64,000 nt of DNA from Buddleja alternifolia. Its lineage: Eukaryota; Streptophyta; Magnoliopsida; Lamiales; Scrophulariaceae. The notes under the pieces are model-generated. The model worked only from the letters and a program-made list of their open reading frames with translations. It did not search any database and had not been told where the DNA came from. The translations under genes and the position numbers were made by a program. Positions 56,051-64,000 of this stretch are shown piece after piece (position 1 is the stretch's first letter; the number at the start of each line of letters is the position of its first letter). The stretch covers positions 35,632,814 through 35,696,813 of the forward strand of contig CM033392.1 of the NCBI GenBank assembly GCA_019426215.1, written 5' to 3'.

Positions 56051-57087
56051 AGGCTGATGACATCCTACTAAGTGGGAGCGCAGTCACGTTCATCATACTT
56101 TACGTCGATGACATCCTACTAATTGGAAATGATGTAGGAATGATGCAGTCGACTAAAGTTTGGCTCTCTAATAAATTCTCCATGAAAGATATGGGAGAGG
56201 CGTCCTACATACTCGGTATGAAGATCTATAGAGATAGATCGAGTAGGATGCTAGGCCTCTCCCAATCTGCATATATCGATCGCGTACTCAAAACATTTGA
56301 GATGGAAAAGTCCAAGAAGGGATTCTTGCCAATAGGACATGGTATCACACTTTCCAAGTCTATGTGCCCAAAGACTGAGGAGGAAAGAGTGAAAATGTCC
56401 AAAACTCCCTATGCTTCTGCGATAGGTAGTATCATGTATGCGATGATATGCACAAGACCCGATGTAGCCTATGCATTGAGTGTGTGCAGTCGATATCAAG
56501 CGAATCCAGGCATGGCACACTGGAGTTCGGTGAAAACAATCCTTAAGTATCTAAGGAGAGCTAAGGAGTTGTTCTTGATATACGGACGAGGAGAATTGGA
56601 GTTAGAGAGGTTTACTGATTCGAGTTTCCAATCCGACAAGGATGACTCGAAGTCGGTCTCTGGGTTTGTATTTCTGCTTAATGGCGGAGCGGTTAGCTGG
56701 AAGAGTTCCAAGCAAGCAACCATAGACGACTCCACCACTGAAGCAGAATTCATTGCAGCAAATGAGGCTGCAAAAGAAGCTGTTTGGATGAGGAACTTCA
56801 TCCAAGAATTGGGTGTCGTTCCATCCGTTGGGGATCCAGTAACGGTCTACTGTGATAACAATGGGGCTATTGCGCAAGCAAAAGAGCCAAGGTCTCATCA
56901 GAAATCCAAACATGTTCTGAGGAAATTCCGATTGATACGAGAAATCATTAGAAGAGGAGACGTGCGAATGGAGCGCGTAGACACAGCAGACAACATAGCG
57001 GACCCACTCACCAAACCCCTTAGCCAAAAAGTATTTGAAGGACATCTGGGAAGAATGGGCCTTAAGTACATGGGAAATTGGCGCTAG
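56051..57087 (+). pseudogene. Copia RT (C-terminal end) and RNase H, long open frame
   Basis: The frame starts inside RT: VTFIILYVDDILLIGND (YVDD intact, about 56099-56110), then WLSNKFSMKDMGEASYILGM, KKGFLPIGHGITLSKS and PYASAIGSIMYAMICTRPDV. RNase H follows (FTDSSFQSDKDDSKSVSGF, STTEAEFIAANEAAKEAVWM, VTVYCDNNGAIAQAKEP), ending DPLTKPLSQ and MGNWR before the stop at 57085. From ATG 56140 it is open for 315 codons without lesions, far better kept than other pol pieces here. The gag, protease, integrase and RT N-terminus are missing. The words DDILL appear twice (56053 and 56108), indicating a rearranged join. Confidence 0.88.
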
Positions 57088-57101
57088 GGCAAGTGGGAGA
57101 T
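57088..57101 (+). other. Polypurine tract of the copia remnant
   Basis: gcaagtgggagat directly precedes TGTTAGAG. Confidence 0.85.
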
Positions 57102-59245
57102 TGTTAGAGTTAGTGCCCGGCGCACCAATTATTGGGCGCCATTCTATGTAATAGTAACTCTAGAGTTGAACAATCGTTTTCTTATAAATAAAGTCAATCT
57201 CTTTTATAAGTGTGGCATGTATTTATTCTTAAATTATTTTTTACTTTGGCTTAGAATAAAGTCCCGAAGGATCACACATAGCTATGGGACATCATTGCAC
57301 ATTGGGTGTGGCAATGATGGAATATGTCTCGAAGGCTGTGATCTTTAAACAAATGTTCCAAGTCGTAAAAGGGTTCATCGAGATAAAGGGATATCGATGC
57401 AACCCGAAAGACTTGCTCATATGATGCATACTCTGGGAGAAGTGTATCTCGTTCCATAGATACTGGCACGGTGAAAGCCAATGCATATATGAGGGTTGCC
57501 ATTCTGGTGATGGGCGAACTGAACAACCCCATGGAAGTTTCTAAAATGGATCCCAGTCGAATGTGGAACTTCTAGTGGTCTTGTAGTATAAGAGTAATCC
57601 TTATGGACCTAAGATTCCATTGGATGTCTTATGCGTAACCGCATGTGTTCTTGATTTGTTACATGATCACTCTAGATGATCGAATATGGGCAAACTCAGA
57701 CATATGCGTCTTACGTGGTAAGGCACGTGAGAATAGAGAGGAATCTATCTCTGACATTAGCCTGTCGGTTAATCTCCTATGGTTACATAGTGAATCGACT
57801 TAAGGAATCTTCGGCCGAAGTATGATATCTAAAGAGGCGTAGGGTTTCCTCGTTTAGATAGTTGAAGTCGATTTCACATAACGTGGGAAACATAGGATTG
57901 AATTAATAGAGCTTCGACCTAAGCCACTGCTCTAGATTCAATCGGGAGATTAGGTAGAGGGATCTTACTTATGCGAGGATCAAGATCGCAAAAGGCGTAT
58001 CTTTACTTTCGTTTTATCTAGGTCTTCGGGACCCTATGCTAGGTGGGCAACCGCGATTTGTAAGTGCCGAGAATTAGCTTGATGACTAATTCGAGGCTTG
58101 ATTAAATCAAAGGATTGATTTAATCTAGTACTTTCCATTTTAGGAAGGTACACTAGCACTGTGGGAAGGTGTACTTACTACTAGATAGAAACGAGCCTAA
58201 GGGGTCACACACTTACTCGAGAGAGTCACTGTTTGAATAAAATGTGATTAATCAATTTTGAGGAAATTGAGGGAATTAGGAAAGTGTAGTACTTTCCTAA
58301 TATGGAATATAAATTAATTGAAGGATTCAATTAATTTTACTCTTTTAATTAATCTTGTAGAATTAATTAAATTAATGGACCTAGTAGAGTCCAAGTATTT
58401 TATTTAATTGGGTAAAGCCCAAGTTAAATAAATAATATGTTGGAAATTAAATTGGTTGGATTTAATTAGACTTGTATTTAATTAATGGGTTGAGCCTATA
58501 ATTAAATTAAGAAGTCAAAATTAAATCCTAGAGTCCAATTAATGGTGTTGACCGATTTTATGTCTTGAAATAAGGGAGGGGGGCGATTTTTAATATGGTG
58601 GAGGAGGAAAAGAGTTTTCCCCTTCTCCAAGTCTTCATAGGATAAAGATTACTAGAGAGTTTAGGAGAAAGGAAGTTTCCTTTTCCTAATTGGACTCTAG
58701 GTAATCTTCACCTATAAATAAGAGATGATTAAGACTAAATTATGGATGCTTGAAATCTGAAATTTTCGCCCCCTCCAAGCCACTAAAAATCGGCTACCTT
58801 TTCTCCTTCTTTCCAACAAGACGTCGTTCTATTCATGTGTTGAATTAAACGACTTAGAAATATTCCTACCCTTCACATATTCAAGCCTAAGGCAAGCTTA
58901 GAATTGTTTTGTTGTCTAGCACGCAAGGCAAAACAATTGGTGACTTGAACGAGGTGTGGATACATCTTAGAGGTGCGACGCTTGGAGCACTCTAAATTGA
59001 AAGATACGAAAAGACGACGGGCAATTTCTCACCCAAGGGAAATTGTGTGGATTTGCACCACAGGGTTGCTGTGATCCAAAGCTCGAGGTGAAAATGAAAT
59101 TTTCGAAAGGTATAATTTCGTTTACCTCCCTGTAAATTCGATCGAACCAACCCATATTCCTGTTTTCGGGTGGTTGTACGTTTACTCATGTAAAATTTTA
59201 ACTTCCGCTGCCACGAGCCACCCGAGGGAATGAGTCAACCCAACA
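57102..59245 (+). repeat. Copia 3' LTR, 2144 bp
   Basis: Starts TGTTAGAGTTAGTGCCC after the polypurine tract and ends CCGAGGGAATGAGTCAACCC plus AACA at 59245. The end region aacttccgctgcc is typical of copia LTRs just before the primer site. No gene inside. The 5' LTR partner is absent; the fragment at 55565 is a different family. Confidence 0.8.
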
Positions 59246-59537
59246 AAACAACCACGGGTATCCCAAATTTTCTACAAAGAATAGATCACTAGCTTACGAA
59301 TATCTTGTAGGCGTGCTAATTGTGAATATTTATGATATCCATGAGTTGATTTCTGATAGCTTGATGAGCGATTTCAGTTTGAGTCCTAAGCTCGTGGCAC
59401 TCTTGTGCAACCTTGGTATAAAATTGGCTTCCTTTATGGCTATTTTGTGATATTCAACTACTTCTCTTTTTGCAAATGACTTATGATCCTATTGACATTT
59501 TACGTCTTTAATTTGCAGATTCAACCATGTTCCGCAC
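59246..59537. other. Spacer between two copia elements
   Basis: 292 bp without recognisable gene or repeat. Confidence 0.5.
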
Positions 59538-59947
59538 TGATGGGATATATAGATTGATTGGAAGCGGGTCAAAGTATAAGGAAGAAACAAGATTTCGCAG
59601 CAGTAGGGTCATCACCGCGGCGCTCAGGACCCAACGCTGCGGCGTTCAGGGGTATCACCGCGGCGTTTGCTCCCTGTTGACCAAGTCTTCGTCAAAAGGA
59701 TGCGTTTTTTAACTGTTGTGGGCAGGGTTTTGTTTCCTTATGTGAATATAAGTCTTCCAAGACTCTACAAGAGTATATATACATACTCTTCTCTTGTAAT
59801 ATGTATCTCTCATCAATCAATCAATAATAAAACCTCTAATGTAGACCGTGGACGAAGGCATTCTTGGCCGAACTACGTAAATCTTGTGTCGATTATTTTC
59901 TTGCTTTTTATTCACTTTTATTCGTTTATCAGCATTGATTCCTAACA
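59538..59947 (+). repeat. Copia C 5' LTR, 410 bp
   Basis: TGATGGGA...CCTAACA. Contains three CG-rich repeats (59613-59665) upstream of a TATA-like gagtatatatacata at about 59772. A polyadenylation word aataataaaa lies near 59823. Confidence 0.9.
59613..59665 (+). promoter_or_regulatory. Triplicated CG-rich box in the copia C LTR
   Basis: caccgcggcg (59613), cgctgcggcg (59635) and caccgcggcg (59656) are spaced 22 and 21 bp apart, about 110-160 bp upstream of the TATA-like word. Tandem boxes in this part of U3 act as enhancers in Tnt1; a similar role here is inference. Confidence 0.5.
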
Positions 59948-59949
59948 AC

Positions 59950-59962
59950 TGGTATCAAAGCA
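59950..59962 (+). other. Copia C primer binding site
   Basis: tggtatcaaagca two bases after the LTR end; a variant of the Met-tRNA site. Confidence 0.88.
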
Positions 59963-59988
59963 CGGGTTATAGCGATCTGTGAGAATCA

Positions 59989-60845
59989 ATGGCGTCTGAA
60001 GAAGAAAAAGTGAAAATTGACAAGTTCAATGGAAAGGATTTCAGAATCTGGAGAACAAGGATGGAGGATTTTTTGTACCAGAAAAAGCTCCATCAACCAT
60101 TGTCGGGGAAGAAGCCTGAAAAGATGTCAGATGAGGATTGGGAATTATTAGATAGGCAAACCCTAGGTGTTATTCGATTGACGTTATCAAGAAAAGTGAT
60201 GTTTAACATCCTAGATCAAACTACGACTGTGGATTTGATAAAGGCGTTATCCAATATGTATGAGAAGCTATCCGCATCGAATCAAGTCTATCTAATGAGA
60301 TGTTTGTTCAATTTGAGGATGAAGGAGGGGGGATCGGTGACTAATCATATCAACGAGTTCAACGTGATTATCACCTAGTTGAGCTCGGTTGATATTAATT
60401 TCGAGGACGAGGTAAGGACCTTAATTTGTTATCTTCATTGCTGGAAAGTTGGAATGAGATGGTAACTGCTGTGAGTAGTTCATCTGGCCAAAGGAAGTTG
60501 AAACTTCAGGAGATTTGGGATCTGATTTTGAGCGAGGATATTCGTCGGAGGGAATCAGGAGAACTCACGTCTGCAGCATTGAGTGCGGAAAACAGAGGGA
60601 AAGGTGTTCAACGGGGTGGTCAGAAAGGTAGAGGTCGATCCAAGTCTAAGGGGCGAGGGAAGTCAAAACAGCGCAAGGATGGTGACTGCTGGGGCTGTGG
60701 GAAGAAAGGTCATTACAAGAGAGATTGTTCAGAAAAGGCGAGTCAGGATCAAAACCGGGAACATCAACAAGCAAACGCAGCAGCAGACGATGTCGGAGAT
60801 GCTTTGGTTTGCTATGTTGACAGTCAGTCGACCAATGGGTACTGA
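59989..60845 (+). pseudogene. Copia C gag
   Basis: ATG 59989 starts MASEEEKVKIDKFNGKDF. The UBN2-type gag domain continues with DRQTLGVIRLTLSRKVMFNI and YLMRCLFNLRMKEGGSV. A TAG at 60379 (in place of a sense codon) and a frame change near 60425 interrupt; the rest reads LSSLLESWNEMVTAVSSSSG, a basic RG/KS stretch and the knuckle CWGCGKKGHYKRDC at about 60689-60730. The start lies 27 bp after the primer site, as usual for this group. Gag would form the particle; it is broken here. Confidence 0.9.
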
Positions 60846-61929
60846 ACTCAAGTGCATCGTTCCATGCTACTTCGTGTAAGAATTTTCTAACAAATTATGT
60901 TTCTAGAAAATTCGAAAAGGTTTTTCTTGCAGATGACGAACCCTTAGAAATTGTTGGTAAGGGTAATGTCACAATGGTGACGGCACAGGGAATGCAGTTG
61001 AAACTGCAGAATGTGAGACATGTTCCGAGGTTGAGAAAGAATTTGATCTCGATGGTCAAATTGACAGTGATGGTTACACCACGGTGTTTGGTGGTGGTGT
61101 ATGGAAAATCACCAAAGGAAATCTGGTGGTGGCTCGTGGTAAGAAGTCAGGGACTTTGTACACCACAGAGATTAAAAAGGACTCGTTAGCTACAGTCGAG
61201 GCCACAAAGGATATGCATTTATGGCATAGGCGACTTGGGCATATGAGTGAGAAGGGAATGAGGATCATGGCATCCAAGGGGAAGCTACCAATCTCGAAGA
61301 TGGTTGAATTGAGTCTTTGCGAAGACTGTGTGCTTGGGAAGTAGAAAAAAGTGAGCCTCTCCAAGAGGGGTAGAGAACCGAAGGCAGAGAAATTGGAGCT
61401 TGTGGATACTGATGTATGGGGACCGGCTCCCATACAGTCACTTGGAGGGTCAAGATACTATGTCATCTTCGTAGATGATTCCACTCGAAAGGTATGGGTT
61501 TATTTTCTGAAAAATAAGTCTGATGCATTTAGTACCTTTAAGAAGAGGAAGGCAGAAGTTGAGAATGAGATGAGCTTGAGACTGAAGAGTTTGAGGTCGG
61601 ATAATGGCGGGGAGTATGACAACCAAGAATTCAAAGACTATTGTGTAGAGAATGGGATCAAGATGATCAAGACTATTCTGGGGACTTCGCAGCAGAATGA
61701 GATTGCAGAGCGAATGAATATGACTTTGAATGAACGAGCTAGGAGCATGAGGCTCTACTCCGGATTGCCAAAGACATTTTGGGCAGATGCAGTGAGCACG
61801 GCGGCTTACCTCATCAACCAGGGACCTTCAGTACCGTTGGACTTCAAAATACCGGAGGAGGTTTGGTCTGGAAAGGAGGTAAATTTATCGCATTTAAAAT
61901 TTTTTGGTTGTTTATCTTATGTCTTGTGA
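60846..61929 (+). pseudogene. Copia C protease remnant and integrase
   Basis: The protease active site is degraded (CYVDSQSTNGY, where family members read a D-S-G-A/T core). Downstream pieces in shifted frames give MQLKLQNVRHVPRLRKNLIS. The pre-integrase zinc region has MHLWHRRLGHMSEKGMRIM and CEDCVLGK, then a TAG at 61342. The integrase core shows VDTDVWGPAP (first Asp), YYVIFVDDSTRKVWVYFL, LRSDNGGEY (second Asp), QQNEIAERMNMTLNERARSM (Glu) and FWADAVSTAAYLINQGPS, ending SYVL with a TGA at 61927 just before DDRNKLDPKAQKCIFIGY. Confidence 0.88.
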
Positions 61930-63839
61930 AGTTCTGATGACAGGAATAAGTTAGATCCTAAAGCACAGAAGTGTATCTTTATCGGTTATGGAGAAAAGAG
62001 TTTTGGGTATCAGTTCTGGGATTACCAAAACAACAAAATCATAAGGCATAAGGATGTCACGTTCAATGAAAAGGTGCTTTACAAGGATAGACTCGGAGCA
62101 GAGACTGAGGATAATGAGAAACCAAAGGCGATATTGAAACGAGGTTACAGGGAATGACACTGAGAATAGGATTGAAGAAAATCCAGAGACTCCACCACTA
62201 ACCTTGAGAAGATCGAGTAGAACTCCTAAACTAAACATGAGGTATTTCCCCTTCCTTACACTATTTACTTTTGATGGATTAGGGTGAGCCCGAGTCGTGC
62301 AAAGGGCGATGCGTGTAGGAGATTCTCTCAAGTGGGAGCTAGCCATGAAGGATGAAATGAGCTCGCTTGAGAGAAATAGAACTTGGAGGTTGACTGAGTT
62401 ACCAGAGGGGAAACAGGCTTTGCAGAACAAATGGGTATTCCGGGTTAAGGATGAACTGGATGGTAGTAAAAGGTACAAGGCGAAGTTGGTAGTTAAAGGG
62501 TTTCAATAGAAGGAAGAGATTGACTACACTGAGATATTTTCGCCGGTTGTCAAGTTGACTACCATTAGGATGATTCTAAGTATTGTTGCTGCAGAGGATT
62601 TGCATCTTGAGCAATTAGATGTAAAAACGACATTCCTTCATGGATATTTGGAGGAGGACATTTTCATGGTTCAACCAGAAGGTTTTCTGGAGAATGGAAA
62701 AGAAAATCTTGTATGCAAGCTAGAGAAAAGCTTGTATGGACTTAAGCAAGCTCCGAGACAATGGTACAAGAAATTTGACACTTTCATGGCTAGTAGTGGA
62801 TATACTAGGTGTCAAATGGATCATTGTTGCTATTTTAAGAAGTTTAGGGATTGTTATATCATATTGTTGCTTTATGTAGACAATATGTTAGTGATAGGGT
62901 CTAACATGGGGGGAAATCGATAAGCTGAAAAAGCAACTGTCTACTGAATTTGAGATGAAGGACTTGGGAGCTGCAAATACAATCCTCGGGATGAGGATCA
63001 TTTGAGATAGGCCGAGTGGGAATCTCAAGTTGACTCAAGAGAAGTACATAGAAAAGGTACTTGCTAGATTTGCAATCTCAAATGTAAAGTCTAGAAGTAC
63101 TCCTTTGGGGAGTCATTTCAAATTGAGTAAGGAACAATCACCTAAGACTAAGGAGGAGCGAGATCAAATGGCAAAGGTTCCTTATGCCTCTGCCATTGGG
63201 ATTTTGATGTACGCAATGGTGTGTACAAGGCCGGATATAGCTCATGCAGTGAGAGTTGTGAGCCGGTATATGGCAAATCCGGGTTTTAAGCATTGGGAAG
63301 CGGTAAAGTGGCTATTGAGGTATTTGAGGGGTACATCGAGTATGTGTTTGTGTTTTTTGGGTAGTAGTGTTACTTTAGAGAGCTTCGTGGATGCGGATTT
63401 AGGTGGTGATCAAGATGGTCGGAAGAGTACATCGGGGTACATTTACACTTTGAGAGGCACTGCTACAAGTTGGACTTCTAGGCTACAAAAGTGCGTAGCA
63501 CTCTCCACAACCGAAGCCGAGTACATTGCTATTTCAGAAGCAAGTAAAGAGATGGTTGGGTTGAAGAATTTTTTGAGGGAGATTGACAAGGAGTAATGGG
63601 ATTGTGCACTTCATAGTGATAGTCAAAGTGTCATTTGTTTGGCAAAGAATCCGGTATTTCACTCAAGGACGAAGCATATTCAATTGAAGTATCCTCATAT
63701 CCGAGAGATGATAGATGATGGGACTTTGGAGTTGAAGAAGGTGCTTGGTGCGAAGAATCCGGTGAATATGTTAACTAAGGGAGTTACCACCGAGAAACTG
63801 AGGTTCTGTATGACCTCAGTTGGCCTCGAGTTTCTGTGA
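61930..63839 (+). pseudogene. Copia C reverse transcriptase and RNase H
   Basis: A linker with a shift near 62155 leads to RT: MKDEMSSLERNRTWRLTELP, NKWVFRVKDELDGSKRYKAK, GFQ then TAG (62508), YTEIFSPVVKLTTIRMIL, QLDVKTTFLHGYLEEDIFM, CKLEKSLYGLKQAPRQWYKK and LLYVDNMLVIG. The YVDD box is YVDN, losing a catalytic Asp. A frameshift near 62915 follows. RNase H: PYASAIGILMYAMVCTRPDI, DGRKSTSGYIYTL, STTEAEYIAISEASKEM and, after a TAA at 63594, HSRTKHIQLKYPHIREMI, ending LEFL at 63836. Complete in order, dead in function. Confidence 0.9.
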
Positions 63840-63920
63840 TGAAAGAGGCTAGTCTGCACTAGAGGATACTTTCACCAGGGTGGTGAAGAAGTATAACAAG
63901 AGTTGAGGTGATCAGTCTCC

Positions 63921-63948
63921 AAGTGGGAGATTGATGGAAGTGGGAGAT
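63921..63948 (+). other. Duplicated polypurine tract of copia C
   Basis: aagtgggagattgatgg occurs twice in tandem; the second copy runs into the LTR start TGATGGGA at 63949. Confidence 0.8.
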
Positions 63949-64000
63949 TGATGGGATTTGTAGACTGATTGGAAGCGGATCGAAGTATAAGGAAGAAACA
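63949..64000 (+). repeat. Copia C 3' LTR, first 52 bp
   Basis: tgatgggatttgtagactgat aligns with the 5' LTR start at 59538; the remainder lies beyond the window. Confidence 0.9.

Larger units (their letters stand above)
59538..64000 (+). mobile_element. Copia C: Tnt1/Tork-like copia element, runs off the window end
   Basis: The 5' LTR (59538-59947), primer site, gag, protease, integrase, RT, RNase H, polypurine tract and the first 52 bp of the 3' LTR (from 63949) are present. The gag start (KFNGKDFRIWRTRMEDFLYQ) and the short TGATGGGA-type LTR resemble the Tnt1/Tork group. Stops (60379, 61342, 61927, 62508) and frameshifts disable it. The two visible LTR stretches differ by a handful of bases in about 50. 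Confidence 0.92.

Noticed and set aside
59538..64000. Copia C as an active element
   Set aside because: At least four in-frame stops, frameshifts, a degraded protease site and YVDN in place of YVDD.

Overview
This window is nuclear DNA of a seed plant, most likely a eudicot. It holds one complete spliced host gene, a peroxisomal acyl-CoA oxidase of the ACX3 type at 30992-35664 (+), with 13 exons encoding about 671 residues. Almost everything else is transposable-element DNA: Ty1/copia and Ty3/gypsy LTR retrotransposons, a LINE, a tRNA-derived SINE and several MITE-like elements. I see no prokaryotic genes, CRISPR arrays, rRNA genes or intact tRNA genes. Species cannot be named from sequence alone.

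Left part (1-29205). A Sirevirus-like LTR fragment (1-814, minus) abuts an L1-type LINE (815-3444). The LINE is cut inside its reverse transcriptase by a copia element (3445-24681, minus, 5-bp duplication gtggt) and resumes at 24682. That copia element ('copia A') is itself interrupted twice. A full-length TAT-type gypsy element of 11.3 kb (3989-15306, plus) sits in its 3' LTR, and a 1.0-kb solo LTR (19071-20073) sits between its protease and integrase. The gypsy element has gag, protease, RT, RNase H, a second RNase H-like domain and integrase, then a 4-kb tail with a minisatellite and an antisense, probably spliced ORF. After the LINE come the 3' end of a Sirevirus-like element (LTR 26546-28062, polypurine tract, extra ORF) and a fragment of a copia A LTR.

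Middle part (29206-36176). This is the only gene-bearing island: a SINE, a MITE with terminal inverted repeats of about 110 bp, an AT-rich upstream region, the ACX gene and a short 3' flank with a polyadenylation signal and a microsatellite.

Right part (36177-64000). A complete but mutated copia element ('copia B', 36177-44242) carries an unusual extra ORF upstream of gag, broken by a 149-bp MITE-like insertion. An AT-rich gene-free stretch follows, then a decayed TAT-type remnant (minus, about 46251-48360). Next is a solo gypsy LTR (49919-55555, duplication ggctg) of about 3 kb own length; it contains a Sirevirus-like solo LTR (50164-52142, duplication cctca) and a hAT-type MITE (52310-52976, 8-bp duplication). 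A mosaic copia remnant (55565-59245) and most of a Tnt1/Tork-like copia element ('copia C', 59538 to beyond the window end) close the window.

Every retroelement coding region read here carries stops or frameshifts, so none looks autonomous. The ACX gene is open throughout and has canonical splice sites. No undescribed system is proven. The best candidates for novelty are the extra 5' ORF of copia B, the spliced antisense ORF of the TAT element, the GC-rich hairpin islands in the copia leaders, and the CAAGCG-rich array in the Sirevirus-like LTR.
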